Assembly: GCF_018326005.1 (NCBI RefSeq)
Contig: NZ_AP021903.1
Coordinates: forward strand, 6,259,501-6,323,500
Reading direction: 5' to 3'
Origin: Pseudomonas sp. Seg1
GTDB lineage: Bacteria > Pseudomonadota > Gammaproteobacteria > Pseudomonadales > Pseudomonadaceae
DNA length: 64,000 nt
Position 1 is the stretch's first letter, and every line of letters begins with the position of its first letter. Positions 47,388 through 56,152 of the stretch are shown in pieces. A model generated the notes under the pieces. It did no database searches. It was not told the DNA's origin and was given only the letters and a program-made list of their open reading frames with translations. Made by a program: the position numbers and the translations under genes.

Positions 47388-47490
47388 TGTGGCGAGGGGA
47401 TTTATCCCCGTTGGGCTGCGAAGCGGCCCTTTCTTTTAAGATCAAGAGGGCCCGCTGCGCGAGCCAACGGGGATAAATCCCCTCGCCACA
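47388..47490. repeat. Inverted repeat pair of the GTGGCGAGGGGATTTATCCCC type
   Basis: Second member of the family seen at 32543-32651: the same TGTGGCGAGGGGATTTATCC arms, inverted, with a different GC-rich middle. It directly follows the lipoprotein cluster. Confidence 0.8.
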
Positions 47491-47514
47491 AAAGCTCACT
47501 CCAGAAAGGGCAAT

Positions 47515-47546
47515 AAAAAAGGCGACCTCACGAGGTCGCCTTTTTT
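47515..47546. terminator. Bidirectional terminator
   Basis: AAAAAAGGCGACCT and AGGTCGCCTTTTTT with a CACG loop, between the CsgG-like gene and the convergent LysE-type gene. Confidence 0.88.
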
Positions 47547-47559
47547 CTGGCCGGGGCTT

Positions 47560-48192
47560 TTAGACCGCCGCTTTACGCAATGTCGCCATAAACGCCGCCG
47601 CGCCAATGAACAAACCGGCAAAGGTGCGGTTCATGCGTTTCTGCTGCGTTGGCGTGCGCAGCAGGCGCAGCACTTTCGACGCCAGTCCGGTGTAGCCGGC
47701 CATGACGACCAGGTCAACGGCGATCATGGTCACGCCGATCACCACGTACTGGATCAACAGCGGTGCATGCGGATTGATGAACTGCGGCAGCACCGCCAGC
47801 ATGAACACCAGTGCCTTGGGGTTGCTGATGTTCACCAAAAAGCCACGGAACACCAGCGCCAGCGGCTTGCCGATTGGCCGTACTGCCGCGTCATCGCTCA
47901 TGTCCATGGGCAGTGCGCGCCATTGCTTGATCGCCAGATACACCAGATAGGCCACGCCGAACCATTTGATCGCATGAAACGCGGTGGCCGAAGCAGTGAG
48001 AATCGCGCCGACACCGGCACCAACAATTGCAATCTGCACCGCGAGGCCGATTTGCAGGCCCAGGGCGTTCCAGTAGCCACGCCAAAAGCCGTATTGCAGA
48101 CCGCTGGACATCGACGCAATAGCGCCGGCGCCCGGAGAAAGACTGATCACCCAGCAGGCGGCGAAAAACGCCAGCCATGTTTGAAGCTCCAT
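47560..48192 (-). CDS. LysE/RhtB-family exporter
   Basis: ATG 48192 gives 210 residues of a six-helix amino-acid exporter. The family start motif is clear (FFAACWVISLSPGAGAIASM), as are VSAYLAIKQW-like FGVAYLVYLAIKQW and NPKALVFMLAVLPQFI. Substrates of this family are homoserine, threonine, lysine and others; here unknown. The longer frame to 48228 lacks support. Confidence 0.9.
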   Translation of the reverse strand: MELQTWLAFFAACWVISLSPGAGAIASMSSGLQYGFWRGYWNALGLQIGLAVQIAIVGAGVGAILTASATAFHAIKWFGVAYLVYLAIKQWRALPMDMSDDAAVRPIGKPLALVFRGFLVNISNPKALVFMLAVLPQFINPHAPLLIQYVVIGVTMIAVDLVVMAGYTGLASKVLRLLRTPTQQKRMNRTFAGLFIGAAAFMATLRKAAV

Positions 48193-48300
48193 CGCACACC
48201 TCGACTCTGAATCGTCACAGACGTCCAAGCTAATGCGGTTTGGAATGGTTGACCATTAATTTTTTGCAGGATGGTGCAGCAATCACGGCTGGTGGACCTT

Positions 48301-48365
48301 TTCGCGAGCAGGCTCGCTCCCACAGGGAAACGCATTTCAAATGTGGGAGCGAGCCTGCTCGCGAA
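48301..48365. repeat. REPIN with GCGAGCAGGCTCGC heads
   Basis: Inverted REP pair with a different head (GCGAGCAGGCTCGC) but the same TCCCACA tail. Short spacer of about 15 bases. It shares its head type with the pair at 62966. Confidence 0.85.
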
Positions 48366-48390
48366 AGCGTCAGAACAGACGCCCCGAAAT

Positions 48391-48972
48391 CTACTTCTCG
48401 AAGCCGCTCGACGGAAACACATCCGTCCCGCGCCAACGCCGCACCGAGCGCTGGAAGAACAAACTGTTCGGCACCTGCACCATCGCGCTACCGGTGCCCA
48501 GTTCCTCAGCCTCGATCAGCGTGGTGTAGAGCAGATTGATCGCCACCACTCGCCCCTTCACACCGGGCTTGTCCGTGGTGTCGACCAACTCGACGATATC
48601 CCCCAGGCGAAACGGCCCGACGGTGAAGATCAGAATCGCGCAGAGCAGGTTCGACAGCACACTCCACATCGCGAAGAACGCCACCGCCGCCACGGCAACA
48701 AAACCGGACAACGCCGTCCACAACACCGTGGCCGAAACACCGAGGCGCTCGAGCACAAAAATCACCGCACTGCCCATGATCAGCCAGCGCAGCACGCCTC
48801 GCAGTGGCATCAGCAACTGCGGCGGGAACGGATAACGCTCACCCAGACGGGTCAGGCATTTGGCGACAAAGCGCTGGGCAATGTAACCGGCCAACAGAAT
48901 CAGCAGAATCTGTACGCCGAGCCAGATCGGCTCGACCCACATCGCCGGCAGCGGCAGCTTGAACGCTTCCAT
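48391..48972 (-). CDS. Small-conductance mechanosensitive channel family protein
   Basis: The 193-residue product starts at ATG 48972, sharing one base with the stop of the ABC-F gene (TGATG). Two to three membrane helices are followed by an MscS beta-domain (GPFRLGDIVELVDTTDKPGV, then VPNSLFF). The typical pore helix and a large C-terminal cage are shortened, so it is a minimal MscS-type protein. Coupling to an ABC-F factor is conserved in the genus; the reason is unclear. Confidence 0.83.
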   Translation of the reverse strand: MEAFKLPLPAMWVEPIWLGVQILLILLAGYIAQRFVAKCLTRLGERYPFPPQLLMPLRGVLRWLIMGSAVIFVLERLGVSATVLWTALSGFVAVAAVAFFAMWSVLSNLLCAILIFTVGPFRLGDIVELVDTTDKPGVKGRVVAINLLYTTLIEAEELGTGSAMVQVPNSLFFQRSVRRWRGTDVFPSSGFEK

Positions 48973-50882
48973 CAGGACAGCGCCTCCAGCTCCGCCTGCA
49001 TGCTTTCCAGCGTTTCCAGGGCTTGCATCCACGCCTCTTCCAGTTCGCCTTCGCGAACCTTCAGCTTGGCCTGCTCGGCCAGCAGATCACGCAATTCGTT
49101 CTTGCGCGCCGGCTCGTAGATGTCGCTGTCGCCGAGGCTGGCGTCGACCTTGGCGAGTTTCTCGTGGAGCTTGCCCAGTTCGGCTTCCAGCTTGTCGGCT
49201 TCGCGCTTGTGCGGCGCCAATTGCTGACGCAACGCAGCAGCAGCCTGACGCTGCGCCTTCTTGTCGGTCTTGTCCGGATTGACCGGGGTGTTGCTGACCG
49301 GCGCGTTGCGCTGACGGTATTCGACCAGCCAGCGCGCATAGTCTTCGAGGTCGCCATCGAACTCTTCAACCTTGCCGTCAGCGACCAGGTAGAAGTTATC
49401 GGTGGTGCTCTTGAGCAAGTGACGATCGTGAGACACCACCAGTACCGCACCGCTGAATTCCTGCAGCGCCATGGTCAGCGCCAGGCGCATTTCCAGATCG
49501 AGGTGGTTGGTCGGTTCGTCGAGCAGCAGCAGGTTCGGCCGTTCCCAGGCGATCAATGCCAAGGCCAGTCGCGCCTTTTCACCACCGGAGAAATTCAGCA
49601 CCGGCTCATCAATGCGCGCGCCACGGAAGTCGAAACCGCCGAGGAAGTCGCGCAGGGTCTGCTCACGTTCGGTTGGCGCCAAGCGCTGCAAGTGCAGCAG
49701 CGGACTGGCTTTGGCGTCCAGCGAGTCCAACTGATGTTGGGCGAAGTAGCCGACCACGGTGTTCTCGCCACGGGTCAGGCGCCCGGCGATCGGTGACAGC
49801 TCGCCGGCGAGGTTCTTGATCAGCGTCGATTTACCCGCGCCATTCGGACCAAGCAGGCCGATCCGCGCACCTGGGGTCAGTTGCAGCTTGACCTTCTCCA
49901 GGATGGTTTTATCGCCGTAGCCGAGACGTGCATCGGACAAGTCGATCAGCGGGCTGGAGATCTTGGTCGACTCGCGGAACACAAAGTCGAACGGCGAATC
50001 GACGTGGGCCGCCGACAGCTCTTCCATACGCTCCAGCGCCTTGATCCGGCTCTGCGCCTGACGGGCCTTGGTGGCCTGGGCCTTGAAGCGGGCGATGTAG
50101 CTTTCCATGTGCGCACGTTGCGCCTGCTGCTTCTCGTAAGCCTGTTGTTGCTGGGCCAGACGCTCGGCACGGGCGCGTTCGAACGCGGTGTAGCCGCCGC
50201 GATACAAAGTGATTTTGCGCTGATCGACATGGGCGACGTGATCGACGACTTCGTCGAGGAAATCACGGTCGTGGGAAATCAGCAGCAAGGTGCCCGGGTA
50301 GCTTTTCAGCCACTCTTCGAGCCAGATGATCGCGTCGAGGTCCAGGTGGTTGGTCGGTTCGTCGAGCAACAACAGGTCCGATGGGCACATCAAGGCCTGC
50401 GCCAGATTCAGGCGCATCCGCCAGCCACCGGAGAAATCGCCGACCTGACGATCCATCTGCTCGTTGGTGAAACCCAGACCGGCGAGCAACTTGCGCGCTC
50501 GCGCATCGGCGGTGTAACCGTCGGCGCTGTCGAGCTCGGCGTGCAGACGGGCCTGAGCGGCACCGTCATGCGCTGCTTCGGCGGCCGCGAGGTCACGTTG
50601 CACCTCGCGTAGACGCAGGTCGCCGTCGAGCACATAGTCGACGGCAAGACGCTCGAGCGTCTCGATCTCCTGGCGCATGTGAGCGATGCGCCAGTCGGCC
50701 GGCAAATAGCAGTCACCCGAATCAGGGTGCAGCTCACCCCGAATCAAGGCGAACAGGCTGGATTTGCCGGCGCCGTTGGCACCGATGAGGCCGGCTTTGT
50801 GGCCGGCGTGCAGGGTCAGCTCGGCGTCTTCTAGCAGACGTTGCGGGCCACGCTGTAAAGTCAGGTTCTGAAGTCGGATCAT
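48972..50882 (-). CDS. ABC-F family ATPase (YheS-like)
   Basis: A 636-residue soluble protein with two ABC domains and no membrane segments. Domain 1: Walker A GANGAGKSS, signature FSGGWRMRLNLAQAL, Walker B LLLDEPTNHLD. Linker: the long charged interdomain helix AYEKQQAQRAHMESYIARFK. Domain 2: GPNGAGKST, FSGGEKARLALALI and LLLDEPTNHLD. A C-terminal coiled coil (from about 560) follows. ABC-F proteins act on ribosomes in translation quality control. Length and layout suit YheS. Confidence 0.92.
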   Translation of the reverse strand: MIRLQNLTLQRGPQRLLEDAELTLHAGHKAGLIGANGAGKSSLFALIRGELHPDSGDCYLPADWRIAHMRQEIETLERLAVDYVLDGDLRLREVQRDLAAAEAAHDGAAQARLHAELDSADGYTADARARKLLAGLGFTNEQMDRQVGDFSGGWRMRLNLAQALMCPSDLLLLDEPTNHLDLDAIIWLEEWLKSYPGTLLLISHDRDFLDEVVDHVAHVDQRKITLYRGGYTAFERARAERLAQQQQAYEKQQAQRAHMESYIARFKAQATKARQAQSRIKALERMEELSAAHVDSPFDFVFRESTKISSPLIDLSDARLGYGDKTILEKVKLQLTPGARIGLLGPNGAGKSTLIKNLAGELSPIAGRLTRGENTVVGYFAQHQLDSLDAKASPLLHLQRLAPTEREQTLRDFLGGFDFRGARIDEPVLNFSGGEKARLALALIAWERPNLLLLDEPTNHLDLEMRLALTMALQEFSGAVLVVSHDRHLLKSTTDNFYLVADGKVEEFDGDLEDYARWLVEYRQRNAPVSNTPVNPDKTDKKAQRQAAAALRQQLAPHKREADKLEAELGKLHEKLAKVDASLGDSDIYEPARKNELRDLLAEQAKLKVREGELEEAWMQALETLESMQAELEALS

Positions 50883-50932
50883 AATGGCGGCGGAGTCTAC
50901 CAGCTTCGCTCACAACTGGCGCGAGTAGCACG

Positions 50933-51394
50933 ATGTCCTCTGACCTGTGGAGCTTTTCCCTTGCCACTTACGCCCGCCCGGGCGTGGAAGACGCCTGCCT
51001 GCAACTGCAAACGGCGGGGGCCAATGTGTGTCTGCTGTTGTGCGGTTTATGGCTGGAGCAACGCGGGGTGACGTGCGATGAACAACGCGTACGGCTGCTT
51101 CAGGCGTTGACCGAGCCTTGGGATGTCGAGGTGGTGCAGCCGCTGCGAGCAATGCGCATGCAATGGAAAGCGCGGGCGATTGATGATGCGGTGCTGAAAG
51201 GCATGCGCGAGCAGATCAAATCACTAGAGCTTGAGGCTGAGCGAGCGTTGCTGTCACGGCTTGAGGGTCTGGCGCAGGAGTGGACGCGAAACGGCGCAGG
51301 TTCCAACACCTGGCTGGAAGACTTGGCCGGTGCGACGGCCAGTCCGAACCGCGACGCGCTGCAAGTGCTGCGCGTCGCGGCAACCGGCACTTAG
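50933..51394 (+). CDS. TIGR02444 family (DUF2390) protein
   Basis: A 153-residue helical cytosolic protein. It begins SSDLWSFSLATYARPGVEDA and carries NVCLLLCGLWLEQRG, the family signature. It is divergent from the ABC-F gene, 50 bases away. Its stop overlaps the end of the convergent algP gene by four bases. Function unknown. Confidence 0.85.
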   Translation: MSSDLWSFSLATYARPGVEDACLQLQTAGANVCLLLCGLWLEQRGVTCDEQRVRLLQALTEPWDVEVVQPLRAMRMQWKARAIDDAVLKGMREQIKSLELEAERALLSRLEGLAQEWTRNGAGSNTWLEDLAGATASPNRDALQVLRVAATGT

Positions 51395-52590
51395 GAAGCG
51401 CTGGTCGGGTTGCTGGTGACGCTCGACACGGCGGCTGGCGTTGGCGCAGTCGAAGGGGTCGAGGTAGAGGCGGCAGGTGCCGGTGCAGCCGGAGTTGCCG
51501 GCGTGGCAGGCTTGGCCGTTGGCGCGGTTGCCGGTTTGGCGGCGGCTGGTTTGGCAGCGGCTGGCTTTTTCACGGCTGGTTTTGCGGCTGGCTTGGCAGC
51601 TGGTTTAGCAGCAGCAGGCTTGGCGGCAGCAGTCGCTGGCTTGGCAGCGGCGGCCGGTTTCGCGGCAGGCTTGGTTGCCGGTTTGGCGGCGGCTTTCACG
51701 GCTGGTTTGGCAGCCGGCTTGGCAGGCGCTTTTGCAGCTGGTTTGGCTGCAACCGGTTTGGCAGCAGTCTTGGCGGCTGGTTTGGCAGCGGCGGGTTTAG
51801 CAGCAGGTTTTGCCGCTGGTTTTGCCGAAGCTTTGGCAGCGGGTTTAGCGGCAGGTTTGGCGGCTGCGGTTTTCGCTGGAGCTGCTTTGGCAGCGGCTGG
51901 TTTTGCAGCAGGTTTTGCTGCGGCAGGTTTGGCAGCTGGCTTGGCGGCCGCTGGTTTTGCAGCGGTGGTTTTAACCGCCGGTTTTGCAGCACTCGCGGCA
52001 GCCGGTTTTTTCGCTGCAGGTTTTGCAGCGGTTTTGGCAGCAGGTTTGGCAGCCGCTTTCACCGGTGCTTTGGCCGCAGGTTTGGCTGCAGTTTTAGCAG
52101 CCGGTTTGGCCGCTGCGGTTTTCGCCGGGGCTTTGGCCGCAGCAGGTTTTGCAGCTGCTTTCTTCGCTGGTGCCGCTGCCGGTTTGGCTGCGCGAGTGGA
52201 CAATACTTTACCCACGGCTTCTTGAACGCGACCAACACCCTGGGCCAGTTTCAGGCTTTCCTGGGCGTCGCGCTTGAGTTGCAGAATGTAGCTGCGAGTG
52301 TCGGACTGACGATCCTTCAACGCATCGAGCAGGTCTTCCAGTTCTTTCACTGCGCCTTTGGCCTTGGTCTGCGCCTTGGCTTTACCGGCGGCCGCTGCGT
52401 CCTGCAATTTGGTGCGGGATTTGTGCAGTTTTTCTTGCGCCTTGCCGCGTTGCTTTTCCAGTTTGGCGAGCAGTTTTTCAGCATCAGCCAAGGCTTGGGA
52501 GCAAGCGTTTTCCAGATGCTCGAGCAAGCTGCCCGAGAGTTGTTGGAGTAAGTGCAACGGAGTATTTACAGGCTTCTTGGTGGCCGACAT
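51391..52590 (-). CDS. algP: AlgP, histone H1-like regulatory protein
   Basis: The 399-residue protein has an N-terminal coiled-coil part (residues 1-130, LEHLENACSQALADAEKLLA) and a C-terminal half made of KPAA-type repeats (KPAAKPAAAKPAA and variants) that resembles histone H1 tails. AlgP of P. aeruginosa influences alginate gene expression, and the tail is thought to bind DNA. AGGAGGT, a full SD, lies five bases before the start. The repeat tract spans about 51500-52190 and is prone to length change. The order algP-(fkbp)-algQ matches the genus. Confidence 0.9.
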   Translation of the reverse strand: MSATKKPVNTPLHLLQQLSGSLLEHLENACSQALADAEKLLAKLEKQRGKAQEKLHKSRTKLQDAAAAGKAKAQTKAKGAVKELEDLLDALKDRQSDTRSYILQLKRDAQESLKLAQGVGRVQEAVGKVLSTRAAKPAAAPAKKAAAKPAAAKAPAKTAAAKPAAKTAAKPAAKAPVKAAAKPAAKTAAKPAAKKPAAASAAKPAVKTTAAKPAAAKPAAKPAAAKPAAKPAAAKAAPAKTAAAKPAAKPAAKASAKPAAKPAAKPAAAKPAAKTAAKPVAAKPAAKAPAKPAAKPAVKAAAKPATKPAAKPAAAAKPATAAAKPAAAKPAAKPAAKPAVKKPAAAKPAAAKPATAPTAKPATPATPAAPAPAASTSTPSTAPTPAAVSSVTSNPTSAS

Positions 52591-52782
52591 GGTTTACCTC
52601 CTGGCTGACGTGAGTGCGGCTCATACTAGACCTCTGCAGTTACCGCCGCTAGGTCATCTTGACAGTATCGAAACGGTTGCGTTGCAACGAAGTGAAAATG
52701 TTCTGCACGAAGTCAAAAGCAGTTCACCGTTGCAGACGTTCGCGCTGGCATAATCCTCCGCATCTCAGGACGGAGAGTGCCC

Positions 52783-53448
52783 ATGTCGCGCTACCTTTTT
52801 TTATCCCTCTGCATGATCTTTTCGGCCGCCCACGCTGACGAAAAAACCACCGCGAACGATGCACATGATCTGGCTTACAGCCTTGGTGCAAGTCTGGGTG
52901 AACGGCTGCGCCAAGAGGTTCCGCAGTTACAGATCCAGGCACTGATTGATGGTTTGCAACAGGCCTATCAAGGCAAGCCACTGGCGCTGAGCGAGGCACG
53001 TATCGAGCAGATTCTGGCCGATCATGAAGCGCAAAATGCCGAGCACTCCGCACAGCCTTCGAGCGACGCCGCGATGGAAAACGAACAGCGTTTTCTGACC
53101 GCTGAAAAAGCCAAACCGGGCGTCAAGGAACTGGCCGACGGCATCCTTCTGACCGAACTGGTACCGGGCACTGGCGCCAAAGCCGGGCCGGATGGAAAAG
53201 TGCAGGTGTTGTACATCGGTCGGTTGCCCGACGGCACGGTGTTCGATCAGAACACTCAGCCGCAATGGTTCAATCTCGACAGCGTGATTGCCGGCTGGCG
53301 TACAGCCCTGCAAAACATGCCGGTGGGTGCGAAATGGCGGCTGGTGATTCCATCGGATCAGGCCTATGGCGCCGACGGTGCCGGGGACTTGATTGCACCG
53401 TTTACACCACTGGTATTTGAAGTGGAGTTGCGTGGCGCGACGAGTTGA
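52783..53448 (+). CDS. FKBP-type peptidyl-prolyl isomerase
   Basis: ATG 52783 after GGAG gives 221 residues. A signal peptide (YLFLSLCMIFSAAHAD) leads an FkpA/Mip-like N-terminal helical domain (LAYSLGASLGERLRQEVPQL) and an FKBP domain (KVQVLYIGRLPDGTVFDQNT, then WRLVIPSDQAYG). It should assist folding in the periplasm. The usual VHYTG core of FKBPs is VLYIG here, a mild divergence that could lower isomerase activity. Confidence 0.88.
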   Translation: MSRYLFLSLCMIFSAAHADEKTTANDAHDLAYSLGASLGERLRQEVPQLQIQALIDGLQQAYQGKPLALSEARIEQILADHEAQNAEHSAQPSSDAAMENEQRFLTAEKAKPGVKELADGILLTELVPGTGAKAGPDGKVQVLYIGRLPDGTVFDQNTQPQWFNLDSVIAGWRTALQNMPVGAKWRLVIPSDQAYGADGAGDLIAPFTPLVFEVELRGATS

Positions 53449-53456
53449 GCAGGCAA

Positions 53457-53491
53457 TAAAAAACGGTGCGCTTTGGGCGCACCGTTTTTTT
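53457..53491. terminator. Bidirectional terminator between fkbp and algQ
   Basis: AACGGTGCGC (53462-53471) pairs with GCGCACCGTT (53477-53486), with A and T runs on the two sides. Confidence 0.88.
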
Positions 53492-53506
53492 GATCAGAAA
53501 AAAGGA

Positions 53507-53965
53507 TCAGGCCTGCACCGGATCTTCTTCCTTGTGTGCTGTGTGCAGCACTTCAATCAGGCAATCTTCCAGTTCGAAGCGTTCGTGAAGCAGGCCACCG
53601 AGCTCCTTGAATTTCTCGGCAACGCATTTGCCTTCATCGCAAAGGTCATTGAAGGCGAGCAGCTTCTCGGTGATGACGTCGATACGCGGATAGATCGTCT
53701 CGGCGAGCTCCAGGCCACGCTTGTCGTTGAACGCCTTGGCTTCGCCAGTCAGCTGTTCGTAGATTTCGAAGTGCCCGGCCGAAACGTAATCGACCAGCAC
53801 GCCGCAGAACTCCTGCAAGGGTTTGCGGTTCTCGGACAACGCCTGAGGTTGTGCACCGAGGTTGTCGTAGGCGCCGATCAGCTCTTCACGCTCTTGCAAC
53901 CAGCGGTCGATCAGCAGATGAACCCCACCCCAACGTTCCTGAGCATTCTGACAACTTTCGAGCAT
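53507..53965 (-). CDS. algQ: AlgQ, Rsd-family anti-sigma-70 regulator
   Basis: ATG 53965 gives 152 residues beginning [20 protein letters not shown], as in other AlgQ proteins; an ATG nine codons upstream (53992) has no SD near it. The Rsd/AlgQ fold is an all-helical bundle that binds the sigma-70 subunit; in P. aeruginosa AlgQ affects alginate, siderophore and ppGpp-linked functions. The C-terminal part ends [15 protein letters not shown]. It faces the FKBP gene. Confidence 0.92.
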   Translation of the reverse strand: MLESCQNAQERWGGVHLLIDRWLQEREELIGAYDNLGAQPQALSENRKPLQEFCGVLVDYVSAGHFEIYEQLTGEAKAFNDKRGLELAETIYPRIDVITEKLLAFNDLCDEGKCVAEKFKELGGLLHERFELEDCLIEVLHTAHKEEDPVQA

Positions 53966-54073
53966 GGCGATCTCTCTTCCCTTGTGGGTCATGCTGCTCT
54001 ACACCCGCGCCCTCTCTTTTTGGCTTGGGGGCGATCGGGCAGAGCGTCATCGAGCAACATAAATCCAATGACA

Positions 54074-54099
54074 CGTGCGGGCCAGATTATGCCCGCACG
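54074..54099. other. Perfect inverted repeat between dsbH and algQ
   Basis: CGTGCGGGC (54074-54082) and GCCCGCACG (54091-54099) enclose an 8-base AT-rich loop. No T run follows on either strand. It lies after dsbH and about 110 bases before the algQ start, so it may be a weak terminator or a control element. Confidence 0.5.
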
Positions 54100-54143
54100 C
54101 TTATGGCTTCAAGGTACGCAGGAGATAAAGTTCATACAAGTGT

Positions 54144-54695
54144 TTAATCCCGCAGCGGCGCCCGGTGCGACGCTTCGCCGCTGAGCGGTCGCTGCAAGGC
54201 GTTCCAGAGCAGGCGCAACAATTGATACACGGCAAGAATCGACACCGCGACAAAGAACAACAGGCTCCACTCCGGGATGCTCAGATCGAACAGCGTCCAG
54301 GAGATTTCGGCGCAATCGGCACCACCGTCAAACATCTTTTGCAACGCACAGATCCAGGGCAGCCCGCTAAACAGCGTCTGCGGATCCGGGGTACATCTGA
54401 TCAATTGCAGCACCGGATCACTCTGGATCAACACTTGCCGCCAGGCTGCGGTGGTGCCACCCAGACTCGCGCCCAGCGCGAGTAGCCAGTAAAGCCACAA
54501 GCCGCCACGACCGGGGCCGTGCACCGCCGCCAGACCGCAGGATGCGCACAGCAACGTCAGGAACAGCCGCTGCACCAGGCACAAACTGCACGGCGTCAGG
54601 CCGACCACGTATTCAAGATAATAGGAAGCTCCCAGAGCAAAGGCACCCGCAGTGAAAACCATGAAGAACAAGGAGCGTGAGCAGGCCAACGACAT
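54144..54695 (-). CDS. dsbH: DsbB-family disulfide bond protein
   Basis: A 183-residue inner-membrane protein with four helices and two periplasmic loops. The first loop has the redox pair CSLC (Cys36 and Cys39, in LTPCSLCLVQRLFL) and the second loop carries further Cys residues in LIRCTPDP and FDGGADC. DsbB re-oxidises DsbA with quinone. By position next to algQ it is the second pseudomonad homologue, called dsbH in P. aeruginosa. Confidence 0.88.
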   Translation of the reverse strand: MSLACSRSLFFMVFTAGAFALGASYYLEYVVGLTPCSLCLVQRLFLTLLCASCGLAAVHGPGRGGLWLYWLLALGASLGGTTAAWRQVLIQSDPVLQLIRCTPDPQTLFSGLPWICALQKMFDGGADCAEISWTLFDLSIPEWSLLFFVAVSILAVYQLLRLLWNALQRPLSGEASHRAPLRD

Positions 54696-54913
54696 GGCTT
54701 TTCCGTAACTTTAGAGACAGGCGGTTACGGTAGAGGAAAGCGTGTCAGCCTTTCAAGGCAAGGCCCTGCCGACAGTTCACCAGAGGTGTAGGGAAAACCC
54801 GACAGGTTCAGGAGGAAAAGGTGTAGCACGCTGTAGGACTTCGCCCCAGACACCCAAGGAAGGTGAATTTTCGTGCATCAAGGATGAACGAGGGAGCAAT
54901 CTCCCTCGTGACT
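54696..54913. other. Spacer between hemY and dsbH
   Basis: ACGAGGGAG (54888-54896) and CTCCCTCGT (54901-54909) form a hairpin directly after hemY, a likely but T-poor terminator of the leftward hem operon. The rest should carry the dsbH promoter. No gene is credible. Confidence 0.5.
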
Positions 54914-56152
54914 TCAGACGCGAGCCGGGACTGGCAACGGTGCTGCCAGCAAGCGCTCATCCAGCAAGCCGAGACCTTCCTGGAACAACTGATTGCTGCG
55001 CTCGGTATCACCCAATTGAGCGAGCAAACGTGCCAGCTCTGCACAGGCTTCCGGATTACGCTGCACGCGCAGACTGCTTTCCAGATAATCCCGTGCCTTG
55101 CCCCACAGACTGGTTTGCAGACACAGACGCCCCAGGGTCAGCAGCAGGCTCGGATCATTCGGATGATCCTTGAGCCAGCCTTCAGCGGTCTGCAATTGAC
55201 GCGCCGGATCACTGCCTCGCACCAGGCCATACAGACGCGCCAGATGGCTGTCGTACCTGCGCTTGAGTGCCGTGCGCAGCACTTCTTCCGCCTGCACTTG
55301 CGCGCCCAACTGACGCAGCTGTTCGGCATAGGCCAGCACCAGCGGCGGTTCCTGACGTTGCGCCGAAGTGAGTTGTTGCCAAGCCCGATCAAGCGACTGC
55401 ACGCCCACCGAGCCATCCTCCTCGCGCTGCGCCGCCAGCGACAGGTTTTCACCCCAGGCGCGGCGCTCAAGCTCAGCCAGTTCAGTGGCCGGCAAGACCT
55501 TGTCCTTGCGCAGTTCCGGCAATAGACGAATCACCGCCGACCAATCACCGCGCTGCTGATACAGACGGTGCAATTGGCGCAGCGTCTGCACATTGTGCGG
55601 ATGGCGTTCATGCATGGCCTGCAATGTCACCAGCGCGCCGTCGGTATCGCCCCGGTCGGTCTGCAACTGTGCGTGGCTCAAGGCAATCGCCAACTCCGCC
55701 TGTGGCTGACGCTCCAGCGCACGCTCCAGCAGGTGATCGGATTCTTCGTAATTGCCTTGCTCGTTCGCCGCGCGGGCGGCGCCGAGGTAATACAGCAGCG
55801 GTTGGCGTTCGGCTTCGGCGGCCCGGTACAAATGACGCTGGGCGCTGGCCCAGCGACCTTCGGCCAGATCCAGTTGACCGTGTTCGATAGCCACTTGCAC
55901 GCGCCGGCTGCGGTTGCGCCGCGACCATGGATTGACCACCCCGGTGGACGCCGTGACCAGCTCGACCAGGGCCTTGATGCCCCAGATCAGCAACCACAAC
56001 ACCGCGATCAGCGCCAACGTCGCCCACAGGCTCGACTCATAACGGAAGGACTTGTAGGCGACCAGCACGTAACCGGAATGCTCGGCAATCGCCAGGCCCA
56101 GCGCCGCCGTCGCCGCGATCACCAGAAACACGATCACATAGAGGCGTTTCAT
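54914..56152 (-). CDS. hemY: HemY, TPR protein of the haem operon
   Basis: The 412-residue inner-membrane protein has two N-terminal helices (LYVIVFLVIAATAALGLAIA and ATLALIAVLWLLIWGIKALV), then TPR repeats in the periplasm or cytosol (LLYYLGAARAANEQGNYEES, LARLLAQLGDTERSNQLFQE). This is proteobacterial HemY, not protoporphyrinogen oxidase. Its start overlaps hemX by four bases. The role is a scaffold in haem synthesis, poorly understood. Confidence 0.9.
   Translation of the reverse strand: MKRLYVIVFLVIAATAALGLAIAEHSGYVLVAYKSFRYESSLWATLALIAVLWLLIWGIKALVELVTASTGVVNPWSRRNRSRRVQVAIEHGQLDLAEGRWASAQRHLYRAAEAERQPLLYYLGAARAANEQGNYEESDHLLERALERQPQAELAIALSHAQLQTDRGDTDGALVTLQAMHERHPHNVQTLRQLHRLYQQRGDWSAVIRLLPELRKDKVLPATELAELERRAWGENLSLAAQREEDGSVGVQSLDRAWQQLTSAQRQEPPLVLAYAEQLRQLGAQVQAEEVLRTALKRRYDSHLARLYGLVRGSDPARQLQTAEGWLKDHPNDPSLLLTLGRLCLQTSLWGKARDYLESSLRVQRNPEACAELARLLAQLGDTERSNQLFQEGLGLLDERLLAAPLPVPARV

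Noticed and set aside
51500..52195. algP tract as a tandem DNA repeat or CRISPR
   Set aside because: The repeats are coding, short and unspaced; no spacer-repeat structure is present.
51280..52551. Gly/Ser/Phe-rich 423-residue frame opposite algP
   Set aside because: The odd composition is simply the complement of KPAA codons; algP has a full SD and known family.
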